NCBI GenBank assembly: GCA_040218535.1
Contig: JAVJRG010000005.1
Coordinates: 1 to 64,000 of the forward strand
Origin: Lacipirellulaceae bacterium
GTDB lineage: Bacteria > Planctomycetota > Planctomycetia > Pirellulales > Lacipirellulaceae
Direction of reading: 5' to 3'
Length of the DNA: 64,000 bases
Shown: piece by piece, positions 52,585 to 61,506 of the stretch
Numbering within the stretch: the stretch's first letter is position 1
Layout: each line of letters begins with the position of its first letter
The notes under the pieces: model-generated
Told to the model about the DNA's origin: nothing
Databases searched by the model: none
What the model saw: the letters and a program-made list of their open reading frames with translations, nothing else
Position numbers and translations under genes: made by a program

Positions 52585-54330
52585 ATGTGGAAGCGACTTT
52601 TGCACGCTAGAATCGTGTCGGCTTGCAAAAGTGCAAAACCTAACCGTCATGCCCAACGGGAGCAAAACCTGATTCGAACCCGCGACATCACCGAGATCAC
52701 CTGCCTACCGCAGTTCCTCACGGCGGAACGATTGCCCGCCGGTGATGAAACTGCGCTCAGCACGATCTGCGCTGGCCAACTCAGTTCAGTGAGTTGGAAC
52801 CAAGTCGCCCAGGATCTCGTGCGCTGGGTCCGCGGACTCGAACACGCTGGTGTGAAACGTGGCGACTACGTGGCACTCGTCGCAGAGAACTCCTACCCCT
52901 GGATTCTTGCCGACCTATCGCTGCAAGCAATTGGAGCTGTGAGCGTTCCCCTGCACAGCTCTCTCTCATTCGCCCAATATCGCGACCTGATTCGACATTC
53001 CGAGGCGAAGTTCCTGCTGGCAGACACGCCGACGCGAGCTTCTGAAATCGGCGAAGAAGCCGAGGTCGAGAATTGCACGTTCCAAGAGATTGAGGCCTCA
53101 ACAGAGCAAGGCACGAGCGAGCTTCAGGAGTACACCTGCCAACGTAATGCGAACGACTTGGCGACAATCCTCTACACTTCCGGCACAACCGGCCAACCCC
53201 GCGGCGTCATGCTCTCGTTCGGCAACCTCGTGAGCAATGCGGTTGCCGTGAGCGACGCGGTGGCTTCAAACGAGCAAGAAACGCGTCTCGCCTTCCTCCC
53301 CTTCTCGCACATCTACGCCCGCACGTGCGACATCGGGAGTTGGCTCTATCGCGGCACGCACCTTGTGCTGGCCGAGTCGCGCGAAACAATCCTCCGCGAT
53401 TGCCAACTTTGCCAACCAACCACTCTCAACGGCGTTCCCTACTTTTACCAAAAGGTTGCCGATGGTATTCGCGCAAAAGGAAATGAAGCCGAGAAGGATC
53501 CTAGCCGCAGTGCTACGCACTGCCGGAGCGACGCATTGAGAACTGCCTTTGGAGGCAAAATCCGCCGCCTTAGTTGTGGTGGAGCCGGTGTGGCTCCAGA
53601 GACTGAACGATTCTACGAACAGTGCGGCCTGCCGATCCTCTCAGGCTACGGCCTCACCGAAGCTTCGCCGGTGATTACCGCCACAGCGAAAGACGAATAC
53701 AAAGCTGGTACGGTGGGAAAGCCAATCCCTGGCGTCGACTTGAAGATTGACAGCGATGGTGAACTGCTCGTCCGCTCGCCCGGCGTGATGCAAGGTTACT
53801 GGCGCGACGAAGCGGCCACCGCGGAAGTGCTCCGTGACGGCTGGCTCCACACGGGCGACCTCGCCGAATGGGCCGGCGAGAATTTGCGGATCATTGGCCG
53901 CAAAAAAGAAATCCTGGTGCTCAACACGGGAAAGAAAGTCGTGCCCACGGCGATTGAGCAGCAGCTCACCGGCTCGCCAATCATCGAACAGGCCTGCGTA
54001 CTCGGCAACGGCAGAAAATACCTCACCGCGATCCTAGTGCCCACCCCTGAACGCCTGAAAGCAGAAATCCGCCGCCAACGCCTCTGGGTTTGGTCAAAAC
54101 GCCGCGCGGTAACGCATCCGAAAATCCGCGATTGGTTCCGACAAGAAATCGACCGCTGCCTCGCCCAACTGGCACATCACGAGCAAGTTGCTAAGTTCGT
54201 AATCATCCCCCGCGGTTTCTCAGTGGAGCTCGGCGAGCTGACCCCGAAACTAAGTTTGCGACGAAATGTTATCGAAAAGAACCTGCACAAGGAAATCGAG
54301 TCCATGTATTTATCAACACAAAATGAATAG
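52585..54330 (+). CDS. AMP-forming long-chain acyl-CoA ligase
   Basis: A 581-residue adenylate-forming enzyme that activates a fatty acid with ATP and transfers it to CoA. It has the P-loop-type motif ILYTSGTTGQPRGVML, FLPFSHIYARTCDIG, the SGYGLTEASPVIT motif, the hinge TGDLAEWAGENLRIIGRKKE and a C-terminal lid with KLSLRRNVIEKN. All core motifs are intact. Between YFYQKVADGIRAKGNEAEK and LRTAFGGKIRRL there is an insert (about DPSRSATHCRSD) encoded by a palindromic intergenic-type repeat at 53501-53527. The start is an ATG; an upstream leader of 60 poorly conserved residues may be partly non-coding. Chain-length preference is unknown. Confidence 0.9.
   Translation: MWKRLLHARIVSACKSAKPNRHAQREQNLIRTRDITEITCLPQFLTAERLPAGDETALSTICAGQLSSVSWNQVAQDLVRWVRGLEHAGVKRGDYVALVAENSYPWILADLSLQAIGAVSVPLHSSLSFAQYRDLIRHSEAKFLLADTPTRASEIGEEAEVENCTFQEIEASTEQGTSELQEYTCQRNANDLATILYTSGTTGQPRGVMLSFGNLVSNAVAVSDAVASNEQETRLAFLPFSHIYARTCDIGSWLYRGTHLVLAESRETILRDCQLCQPTTLNGVPYFYQKVADGIRAKGNEAEKDPSRSATHCRSDALRTAFGGKIRRLSCGGAGVAPETERFYEQCGLPILSGYGLTEASPVITATAKDEYKAGTVGKPIPGVDLKIDSDGELLVRSPGVMQGYWRDEAATAEVLRDGWLHTGDLAEWAGENLRIIGRKKEILVLNTGKKVVPTAIEQQLTGSPIIEQACVLGNGRKYLTAILVPTPERLKAEIRRQRLWVWSKRRAVTHPKIRDWFRQEIDRCLAQLAHHEQVAKFVIIPRGFSVELGELTPKLSLRRNVIEKNLHKEIESMYLSTQNE
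53501..53527 (+). repeat. Palindromic repeat inserted in frame in the acyl-CoA ligase gene
   Basis: CTAGCC, GCAGTGC, TAC, GCACTGC, CGGA. Identical in layout to the intergenic element at 47864-47890 with one compensated base pair. Its 27 bp keep the reading frame and add nine residues between the substrate-binding region and the LRTAFGGKIRRL block. Confidence 0.8.
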
Positions 54331-54422
54331 GACGCGGATAAACGCAGATTGGGCTGACATTCGCTGATTTTTTGAGAGGATCAATCGGCGCGAATCCGCC
54401 CAATCCGCGTTCTTCAGCGTCC
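54330..54422. repeat. Inverted repeat of GGACGCGGATAAACGCAGATT type
   Basis: Arms at 54330-54354 and 54398-54422 are imperfect reverse complements built on CGCGGAT and CAGATTGGGC. The left arm starts on the last base of the ligase stop codon. This sequence type is a common intergenic repeat in many bacteria. A CTCCGTG tract (54428-54457) follows and runs to within ten bases of the next start codon. Confidence 0.65.
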
Positions 54423-54467
54423 CATTCCTACCTCCGTGCCCTCCGTGTCTCTGTGGTGAAATCAAAG

Positions 54468-55424
54468 ATGCCAAAATTCAAAACTCTCTACACCGACTTC
54501 CCCTGGGCCGATGCCGACATCGAGCGTGACAGGCTTGCTGAACTAGATTGCGAGCTGGCCATCTCGCCCGATAACAAAGAGGAAACACTGATTGAGCTGG
54601 CTCCCGGTTCGGACTGCATCATTACCTGCTGGGCTCCAACCACTGCCCGCGTGATTGCCGCGACAGGCAAGTGTCGACACATCGCGCGGACCGGAATCGG
54701 GCTCGACAACATCGATGTCGAATATGCCACCGAGCACGGGATCGTCGTCACCAACGTGCCCGACTACTGCATCCTCGAAGTGGCTGAGCAAACGATCGCC
54801 TCAATTTTCTCACTGGCTCGCAACGTTCATGGCTACCATCTGGCCACCAAGTCGGGCGAGTACGATCTGGTGAAGGGACTGCCGGTGAATCGGGTAGCGG
54901 GCAAGACATTGGGCATCGTGGGCTTGGGGAAAACCGGCTCGCTCGTTGCCGAGAAAGCACTCGCTTTAGGAATGGAAGTCGTAGGCAATAACCGCTCACA
55001 GCAAGTTCCCGAGGGAGTCAAGTGGTTGCCGTTTGAGGAGCTATTGGCAGTCAGCGATTACGTTTCGCTCCACGCACCGCTGACCGACGCAACACGCCGT
55101 CTGATGAACCACACCGCCTTCGCTCAAATGAAGCCGACCGCCGCGCTGATCAACACTTCCCGTGGTGGTCTGGTCGACCATGATGCTTTGGCTCACGCGC
55201 TCGAGGACAACCGTCTCGCCGGAGCTGCACTCGACGTGCAAGATCCCGAACCGCCGGACCTCTCGCAGCCGCCGTGGAATCACCCGAAGGTCCTCATCAC
55301 CCCCCACACTGCGTTCCTCTCGCCAGAGGCGGTCACCGAACTTCGAGAACGGGTCGGCCAACAAGTGGTTGATTTCCTTTCTGGCAAACGGCCAGAGAAT
55401 GTTATCAATCCCGAAGTCTTTTGA
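54468..55424 (+). CDS. D-isomer-specific 2-hydroxyacid dehydrogenase
   Basis: The ATG giving MPKFKTLYTDFPWADADIE is chosen because the upstream frame is made of repeats. The 318-residue protein has the family layout: substrate domain with RTGIGLDNIDVEYATEHGI, the Rossmann motif GIVGLGKTGSLVAEKALALG, the catalytic Arg in INTSRGGLVDHDAL, the Glu in LDVQDPEPPDL and the His in ITPHTAFLSPEA. All three catalytic residues are present. Members include glycerate, phosphoglycerate and CtBP-type dehydrogenases. It lacks the ACT regulatory domain of long SerA forms. The substrate remains open. Confidence 0.88.
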   Translation: MPKFKTLYTDFPWADADIERDRLAELDCELAISPDNKEETLIELAPGSDCIITCWAPTTARVIAATGKCRHIARTGIGLDNIDVEYATEHGIVVTNVPDYCILEVAEQTIASIFSLARNVHGYHLATKSGEYDLVKGLPVNRVAGKTLGIVGLGKTGSLVAEKALALGMEVVGNNRSQQVPEGVKWLPFEELLAVSDYVSLHAPLTDATRRLMNHTAFAQMKPTAALINTSRGGLVDHDALAHALEDNRLAGAALDVQDPEPPDLSQPPWNHPKVLITPHTAFLSPEAVTELRERVGQQVVDFLSGKRPENVINPEVF

Positions 55425-55445
55425 ATCATAAAATGGTCAATAATT

Positions 55446-55553
55446 GTCATTCCGACCGAGCGACAGCGACCGAGGAATCCAGTTTGTACCGGAGTTGACT
55501 CAACCAAAGTTCAAGCCGGATTCCTCGGTCGGCGAGCCTCCCTTCGGAATGAC
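55446..55553. repeat. Inverted repeat of GTCATTCCGACCGAG type
   Basis: Arms at 55446-55480 and 55518-55553 share GTCATTCCGA at the outside and CCGAGGAATCC at the inside, in opposite orientation. It fills about a third of the 337-bp gap before the coiled-coil gene; the rest shows no recognisable feature. Confidence 0.7.
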
Positions 55554-55761
55554 ACGAGATTGGAGGTTTAAAACTCGTTACTCGCCTGAAAGAGTACGCA
55601 TCACCGCAACAACCGTTACTAACCGAACTCCCCAGCCCCCCACTTTGACCGGGCCCCATCCATAACGTAGATATTCATGGACTATTCTCATCTTAACGCT
55701 AGCAAACAAGCAGTTTGGACCTTCGTTGCCGCGGTTGGCGACGCGGGGCCAGGGCACGTCC

Positions 55762-58530
55762 ATGGAAGACACCGAGCAAAACTCAATCCCCTTCAACGAA
55801 CGGTCAGCAGCCACCGTAGCCAAGCTGCGCGCTCTGCGCGAGCAGACCGATCGGGAGCTCGAAGGATATGCTCAGCAGTTGGAAGACATGGAGGCCGAAG
55901 TAAACCGTCGCGTTGAGCAGTTCATCGCGACCTACAAGGCTGAATCAGAAACCGCACAACCTGCGACTCTCGACACAGCCGACGAAGATCAACTCGCAGA
56001 ATTTGAACGTCGCATTTTGGCGCTCAAGAAGAGTTTCGATGAACAGCTTGCCAATCGGAATCAAAAAGCCGAAGAGGACTCGCAAAGGATTCGCGAGCTC
56101 GAGCAACAACTCGAAAAGCGGGCTGAGCGACGAGCCGATGAACCGAAGCAAGATTCGGCGAAGGTACGCGAATTAGAATCGCAACTTGAAGAGCAACTGG
56201 CCGAGTTTGAAGGTCGCATCGGGGCACTGCAAGCCAGCTTCAACGAACAGTTGGCGAGTCGCAACAAACGGGCCGATGAAGACACCCAAAGGATCCGAGA
56301 GTTAGAGGAACAACTTGAAGAAGGGGCCGTCTGCCGGAACGAACAAGCTGAACTAGAGGCGACTCAGCTAAAGGAACTAGAAAAGCAGTTAGCTGAGCAA
56401 ACAGCCAGTCAAGAAGAGCAAGCCGAACAGGATGCCGCTCGAATTGCTGACTTGGAGAAGCAGCTCGAGGAAGCACTCGCCAAGCGAGGTGATCAGTCAG
56501 AGCAAGCTGCCGATCGAGTTCGCGAGCTTGAGACTCAGCTTGCCGACCAGGCAGCCAATCATCAGGCGCAGTCCGAGGAAGATGCCTCGAAGATTGCTGA
56601 GCTAAAGAATAAACTAAGCGAGCAAACCAACCAACGAGATGCGCAAGCGGAAGAGAACAAAGCACGTGTTCTCGAACTAAAGGGACAACTGGCCGAACAA
56701 ATCGCTGGTCGCAAAGAGCAAGCGGAACAAGATGCTGCGAGAATCGAAAGTTTAGACAAGCAACTCGACAAGGAAATTGCCAGGCGCGACAAACAGACCG
56801 AGCAAGAGGCGGCTCGAATTCAAGAGCTGGAGAAGCAACTCACCGAAAAAGACGCTGTTAGTCGCGAGCGAATCGAGCAAGATGCGGCAGTGATTGAAGG
56901 GTTGAAGCAGCAACTCAAAGAGCAAACTGCCGCATTGAATGGGCAAGCCGACCAAAGCGAGGCTCGAATACAGGAGTTAGAGTCGCAACTCCGAGAGCAA
57001 TCCGACAGCAACAGTAAGCAGGCGGAACAAGATGCCGCGCGGGTTCGCGATTTAGAGAAACAACTCGAAGAGCAAATCGCTAGCCGGAATCAGCAAGCCG
57101 AGGAAGACTCAGCCAAGCTGCTCGAATTACAGCAAACGCTTGAAGAAGAAAAGGCGAATCGAGAGGAGCAATCCAAACAGGCGAAAGCCCGGATTGAAGA
57201 ACTCGAAGGTCGATTGGAGGAGCAAGCGGCCAGCGGAAACGAGCATGCCCAACAGAATGCTGCCCGGGTTCTCGAGTTGGAAAAGCAACTCAGCGAGCAG
57301 AACTCGGTACGTTCGGTTGAGCAAGCGACGCTCACCAAACTCGAAAAGCAGTGTAAGCGACTTGAGCTAGAATTAGTCGACCAGAAAGCCGAGTACGAGT
57401 CACTCGCCGACCAAGCCTGCCAAACATGCGAGCAAACCCGGCAAACCTTGGCGGAAGCCGAAGACTCGCTCACCGACCTACGAAAGGAAAACGAGGTCCT
57501 CGCGGGGGTTAAAAATCAGTTCGAGAAGCAGCAAGAAAAACTCGAAGTAGAACTTGCCGAATCGGAGGCAAAACGCGAGCGGCTCGTTGAACTGGCAGAA
57601 CAAGCGAAGTCGCAAATTGCGGATTTGCAGTCAGAAGCGGCCCAGTTGGATGAACTGGGACCACTGCAGCAGAAGTTCGACCTTGCCTTGGCAGACGTTC
57701 AGAAGCTGAAAAAGGAGAATGCCAGCTTAAGGGAAGAACTTGCCGCACGCCCCGAAGCCAATGAACAAGAGTCCGCCGAGTTGATCTCGATTCGCGCTGA
57801 ACGTGATCAATTGGCAGCCAAGGTTGACGAATTAGAACAGCAACAACCTGCCGTCGTCGATGAAGATCTCCAGCAACAGTTTGAGGACTTGCAACGCCGC
57901 TTCGAGCTGTCCGTCGACGATGTGCGAACTTACAAGCAGCAAGTCTCGGAACTGCGTCAACAGCTTGACAAGGCAAGAGTCACTTCCCCTCAAGTCGAAG
58001 CAGAAACCAATGCGGGTGGCTTCGATTGGGCCGCTCAAAAAGCGCAGCTCATCGCGAAGCTCGATGAAGAAGCCGCCCGTGGAGAGATTACTAGTGATCG
58101 AAAGGCTGAACGGCTCTCTGTCGAAGACACGATCCGAGTCACGGACGATCTGGTCGCGGAGAAAGACCGCCAACTTGCCGAGCTACGCGAACAGCTTGAG
58201 CAAGGCCAAGTCGCCAGCAGCGAAGAGCAGGCCCGTGAACAGGCGGAGCGGGCGGTGCTTGACGTGGATGAACTGATCCAACGGGAGCGAGCGAAGCTAG
58301 AACAACTGCAAGATGAGTGGGAAGACAAAATCCGCCAGTCAGAACTGGAGTTCTCTCTGGAACGCGCCAAGCTCGCTCGCGAACGGGCAAATCTCGAAGA
58401 GAAACTCTCGCAACTTCCGACGCAGCAAGAGGACTCTGCTGAAGGTGCCGGAAAAGATGGCCAGCCCAAACGACGTTGGCTGGCGGCACTCGGGCTACGC
58501 GATGACAAAGATGGTCAGGAGGCCGGTTAG
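55762..58530 (+). CDS. Giant coiled-coil protein with 25-residue tandem repeats
   Basis: The ATG giving MEDTEQNSIPFNERSAATVA is chosen over a TTG 12 codons upstream. The 922-residue protein has a short leader with coiled coil (about 20-60), then about 18 tandem units of 25 residues (84-521), each with the core RIRELEKQLEEQ and a polar second half, then irregular coiled coil (about 522-740), a further segment (FDWAAQKAQLIAKLDEEAA) and a final helical part (about 790-890) ending in a basic, proline-poor tail. It has no signal peptide or membrane segment and is very rich in Glu and Gln. I recognise no family. A cytoplasmic filament or scaffold is the simplest reading. Confidence 0.85.
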   Translation: MEDTEQNSIPFNERSAATVAKLRALREQTDRELEGYAQQLEDMEAEVNRRVEQFIATYKAESETAQPATLDTADEDQLAEFERRILALKKSFDEQLANRNQKAEEDSQRIRELEQQLEKRAERRADEPKQDSAKVRELESQLEEQLAEFEGRIGALQASFNEQLASRNKRADEDTQRIRELEEQLEEGAVCRNEQAELEATQLKELEKQLAEQTASQEEQAEQDAARIADLEKQLEEALAKRGDQSEQAADRVRELETQLADQAANHQAQSEEDASKIAELKNKLSEQTNQRDAQAEENKARVLELKGQLAEQIAGRKEQAEQDAARIESLDKQLDKEIARRDKQTEQEAARIQELEKQLTEKDAVSRERIEQDAAVIEGLKQQLKEQTAALNGQADQSEARIQELESQLREQSDSNSKQAEQDAARVRDLEKQLEEQIASRNQQAEEDSAKLLELQQTLEEEKANREEQSKQAKARIEELEGRLEEQAASGNEHAQQNAARVLELEKQLSEQNSVRSVEQATLTKLEKQCKRLELELVDQKAEYESLADQACQTCEQTRQTLAEAEDSLTDLRKENEVLAGVKNQFEKQQEKLEVELAESEAKRERLVELAEQAKSQIADLQSEAAQLDELGPLQQKFDLALADVQKLKKENASLREELAARPEANEQESAELISIRAERDQLAAKVDELEQQQPAVVDEDLQQQFEDLQRRFELSVDDVRTYKQQVSELRQQLDKARVTSPQVEAETNAGGFDWAAQKAQLIAKLDEEAARGEITSDRKAERLSVEDTIRVTDDLVAEKDRQLAELREQLEQGQVASSEEQAREQAERAVLDVDELIQRERAKLEQLQDEWEDKIRQSELEFSLERAKLARERANLEEKLSQLPTQQEDSAEGAGKDGQPKRRWLAALGLRDDKDGQEAG
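56011..57324 (+). repeat. Tandem 75-bp coding repeats (about 18 diverged units)
   Basis: Each unit encodes 25 residues; consecutive units start with RIRELEQQL, RIADLEKQL, RVRELETQL, KIAELKNKL, RVLELKGQL, RIESLDKQL and so on. Length stays at 25 in all but one shortened unit (18 residues, unit 3). The DNA has diverged far more than the register, so selection has kept the period. Confidence 0.85.
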
Positions 58531-58534
58531 CCGA

Positions 58535-59086
58535 CTATTTCACTCGCTCACCATCGAGCGCGTAAATCGCCAAGTGGTTGCCATTCACGGGATCGATGAG
58601 CTCCTCAAAGCGAAATCGGCCCTCGACAGCGATTTGCCGCGTTGTGAAGCTTGTTGTTGCTCCATCTTGCATCCGCACGTAGATGCAATCGTACAAGTAG
58701 GCACCCGGACCGAAACAACATTCCATGTTGTGCCTGACGAGCACGAACTCCTTGATTCCGTGGTCGCGCGGCGTGTTAAGCATCCAACCGCGAATCCGAA
58801 TCCGCTTACCGAACATCTCCTCGACTTGTGGTGTGAAGAGTTCGCGCTTGAACGGATCCGTCTTCTCCATCTCGAATTTGATGTCGTCGAACGAAGCCTC
58901 TTCGATCCGGTCCGACCGAGCATCGCGGGTCTTCGCCGCGGCCGCCTCATTTTCAGATGCCTGTCCCGTTTCGCCCTCGTAGTTTTCGCTCGGCACCTGG
59001 GTTGAAGTAGCGCCAGGAGACTGATTGCAACCAGAGACGATCAGCGTCAAGCTACAAAGCAGCAGTAGTCGCTCAGCGAGGTTCAT
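58535..59086 (-). CDS. DUF3299-like lipoprotein
   Basis: The ATG giving MNLAERLLLLCSLTLIVSGC starts a lipoprotein signal with Cys at residue 20; upstream in-frame sequence overlaps the previous gene and is not conserved-looking. The 183-residue protein has an acidic linker and then a domain with FGKRIRIRGWMLNTP, KEFVLVRHNMECCFGPG and VRMQDGATTSF, which resembles the DUF3299 pattern (FLLV followed by a Cys-rich loop). The ECC motif may bind metal. Its ATG overlaps the stop of the preceding gene by one base (TGATG), so the two are coupled. The DUF3299 call is by resemblance only. Confidence 0.7.
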   Translation of the reverse strand: MNLAERLLLLCSLTLIVSGCNQSPGATSTQVPSENYEGETGQASENEAAAAKTRDARSDRIEEASFDDIKFEMEKTDPFKRELFTPQVEEMFGKRIRIRGWMLNTPRDHGIKEFVLVRHNMECCFGPGAYLYDCIYVRMQDGATTSFTTRQIAVEGRFRFEELIDPVNGNHLAIYALDGERVK

Positions 59087-59799
59087 CAGTCCACATGCTC
59101 CGCTTCGAGCGAGAACACCGGATAGCCAGGGCCTCGGCGGGAGTTGCTGGGGGCGACATGCAAGGTGCCGTGAACGCGAAACAGGCCCCGCGAGACTTCG
59201 ATGCCTTTCTTGTCTTTGACGTGTACAGCCAACTGGTCGTAGTATTTCACTTTGCTCGCGTCGCCGTAACAGCACTCGTTGTTGTCTCGCACCAACAGAA
59301 AGTCGCGCACACCTTTGGAAAACTGTACCGAATCAGGCCGGATGAAGCCTTTGATGAAAACCGGTTTGCCGTCCAAAGCATCGATATCATCCGGTACGGG
59401 ATCGCCGAGGTCGAGCTCGCTCTGATCGGGTGCGAAGTCAATAAATGAAGTCCGTTGGTAACCTTCGCGCACTTCGGTCGCTTCGACGTAACCCGCATAG
59501 CCGAGCCCGCCGAGGAGGCTCACGAGTCCGAGTGCAATACCCAGCTTTGCGATCCCACCTCCGCTGAGTGTCTCGGATTGGGAGCGAATCTTTCGGTAGG
59601 AGACAAAGCCAACAACGAGTGCCAGGATCCCAAACGGAGCCATCATTGCTGCTGAAGCGAACGAGGTGCGTGCCGCGAGAAAGATCAGCGTCGAGAGGCC
59701 ACCAAAAATGGCAGCGACTACGGCACCGGTGCTGAGGGCACGGTAGTCGAACTCTTCGGTCTCGTAGGTAGCGGATGATGGGGATTCAATCGTTGACAT
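59086..59799 (-). CDS. Membrane protein with DUF3299-like domain
   Basis: A 237-residue protein with three hydrophobic segments in the first half (about 25-44, 50-70 and 84-105; the middle has APFGILALVVGFVSY, like DUF4190 proteins) followed by an extracytoplasmic domain with GKPVFIKGFIRPDSVQF, VRDFLLVRDNNECCYGDA and LAVHVKDKKGIEVSRGLFRV. The Cys pair and its surroundings match the lipoprotein encoded next, so the two are paralogues. It begins five bases after the solenoid gene stop and is clearly in the same operon. A metal-binding or redox role for ECC is inference. Confidence 0.75.
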   Translation of the reverse strand: MSTIESPSSATYETEEFDYRALSTGAVVAAIFGGLSTLIFLAARTSFASAAMMAPFGILALVVGFVSYRKIRSQSETLSGGGIAKLGIALGLVSLLGGLGYAGYVEATEVREGYQRTSFIDFAPDQSELDLGDPVPDDIDALDGKPVFIKGFIRPDSVQFSKGVRDFLLVRDNNECCYGDASKVKYYDQLAVHVKDKKGIEVSRGLFRVHGTLHVAPSNSRRGPGYPVFSLEAEHVD

Positions 59800-59804
59800 G
59801 ACTG

Positions 59805-61412
59805 CTAAGCTTGGTTCTCCGGTCGAGATGTTCGAGGGTCAGAGCCGCGGATGAGGATTCCAAACACGATAAACATGATCACCGCTGCCAGGACTGCCGT
59901 GCCGATGATGGCGATGCGACTCGGCGCTTCCACGGTGGGAGAATCTGCGGCTTCGATTTTCTGCGATCGCGCTTTGGTCGTCTCACTGGCGACCTCACGT
60001 TTTTCTTGTTTGGCACCTGAGTTTTCTACGGACTTTGAAGTTTCCGAGTTCGCCGCTTCGGGTTCTGTTGCTTCCGTCGCTTGTGTGTCGTCGTTTTCTT
60101 CGACTTTTCGACTCTTCGCACCGCTGAGCATGCTGAAAGCGAGGGGCAGTTCGGCCCGTTTCATGGTTTCGGGGTCGAGTTCCCTCAGCTTCTCAATGTG
60201 CGTATCCGCTTGCTTCCCGACGGGCCCTGATTGCTCCGAGGCGACCAGCAAGTAGGAAGCCACCGGCAAGCGAATATAGGCATCCTCCTCCGACTCGACA
60301 AACAGGTTCACGAGACGATCCATGATTTCCCAGTCTTCCCAGCGGGTGAGATCGGTCACCACTTGGTCAGCAAACTTCGGGTGATCAAGCACCAGTCGCA
60401 TCGTGTCGAGCAGATCCTGACGCGGAATCACATCGGTTTCTTCCCCATGAAAACGCATCGCCATAATCGCGGAATGTAAGTGGTAGTACCTGACGTTTGG
60501 GTTGCCGAAAAACCGTTGGTTCACCAACTCGAGACCATCAGGTCCCTTCAGCTTCAAGAAGCAAGCGATCAGTGCATCAAGGCATTCCTTCTTGCGGCGA
60601 TCTTCAGCGCGGACCAGCGTGTCCAAAATGCCTGTTCCCAGCGGCGAGCCCGTCAGCCCTACTGTGCTGATCGAGGCAGCCACCAGCGGCTTGATCTGGT
60701 CGTAATCGAAGTTCAACAGCTTCTCGAGCATTGCCACGTCCTCGGGCTGCCCACAGACACCCAGCATCGTCAAGTAAAGACGACGGCTCGAAGGCCCCAC
60801 CTCGGGCGACTCAATCCACTCCAGCAGCTTGTCGCGTTTCATTCGGTCCTTGAAGGCAATGATTACTTCGTAAGGCGCACGGGCGAATTCGTCGTAGGCG
60901 TCTTGCGCTAGCAGCGGATCGGGGTGTTCAAAATACTCCTGAAAGAACGCCAGTCGATCAGGACCTTTCTCGGGAACCGACTCTAACTGCTTCACGTACT
61001 CAACGGCTGCGTCGGAAAGCGGCAAGGGGGTTCCCCATTCGACACGCTCCCCAGTGATCGGTTTGTCCTCGCCCAGGTTCAAGCTGAAACTGGTGATCAT
61101 AAATCGCTTCTCGGGAGGATCCTCACCAAAGTAAACAATTTTCAATTCGTCACCCGGCTGAGAGGAGTTGCCTCGTAGTGGCTCAACGACCACAAACAGA
61201 GCCGTATCGTCAACGGGCTCGGCCGGTTCCTCCTCGGTTGGCAGCTCTGCCTCGGGCAGTTCGGGCATTGGTTTTTCGAGCCGGGCAATCACTGCCGATT
61301 CGGCCTCGGCGAGTTCTTCGCTGAGGGTCTGCATCGGCGTGGCGCAGAACGGGCAGGCGGCGGCGTTTGTCATCAATGATGCGATCAGAGTAATGGTGAG
61401 GAAGTATCGCAT
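59805..61412 (-). CDS. Secreted CPFC-motif solenoid protein with C-terminal anchor
   Basis: The ATG giving MRYFLTITLIASLMTNAAAC starts a signal peptide with cleavage near AAA, leaving CPFCATPMQTLSEELAEAES at the mature N-terminus. The 535-residue protein then has a beta-type domain (about 45-140), a helical HEAT-like solenoid (about 150-400: DPLLAQDAYDEFARAPYE, LYLTMLGVCGQPEDVAMLEK, PLVAASISTVGLTGSPLGTG), a low-complexity acidic linker (about 430-500) and a C-terminal transmembrane segment (about 502-524). CPFC is a CxxC metal or thiol motif. I recognise no named family, though similar CPFC proteins occur in planctomycetes. It is in one operon with the two DUF3299-like genes. Confidence 0.75.
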   Translation of the reverse strand: MRYFLTITLIASLMTNAAACPFCATPMQTLSEELAEAESAVIARLEKPMPELPEAELPTEEEPAEPVDDTALFVVVEPLRGNSSQPGDELKIVYFGEDPPEKRFMITSFSLNLGEDKPITGERVEWGTPLPLSDAAVEYVKQLESVPEKGPDRLAFFQEYFEHPDPLLAQDAYDEFARAPYEVIIAFKDRMKRDKLLEWIESPEVGPSSRRLYLTMLGVCGQPEDVAMLEKLLNFDYDQIKPLVAASISTVGLTGSPLGTGILDTLVRAEDRRKKECLDALIACFLKLKGPDGLELVNQRFFGNPNVRYYHLHSAIMAMRFHGEETDVIPRQDLLDTMRLVLDHPKFADQVVTDLTRWEDWEIMDRLVNLFVESEEDAYIRLPVASYLLVASEQSGPVGKQADTHIEKLRELDPETMKRAELPLAFSMLSGAKSRKVEENDDTQATEATEPEAANSETSKSVENSGAKQEKREVASETTKARSQKIEAADSPTVEAPSRIAIIGTAVLAAVIMFIVFGILIRGSDPRTSRPENQA

Positions 61413-61506
61413 GTGAGCGGTTTTCGTTTTGGCGACTGAGTTGTTATGAATTGACCTGTTCGCGGAGTCTTGGGTTTCGTCGTCCAAGATATTGGCGAAA
61501 CTAACA

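Noticed and set aside
53490-53530. Possible frameshift in the acyl-CoA ligase
   Set aside because: The odd DPSRSATHCRSD segment is in frame and flanked by intact motifs; a 27-bp palindromic insertion explains it.
56011-57324. Possible CRISPR array because of regular 75-bp spacing
   Set aside because: The units are diverged coding sequence in one reading frame without identical direct repeats; no cas genes are present.
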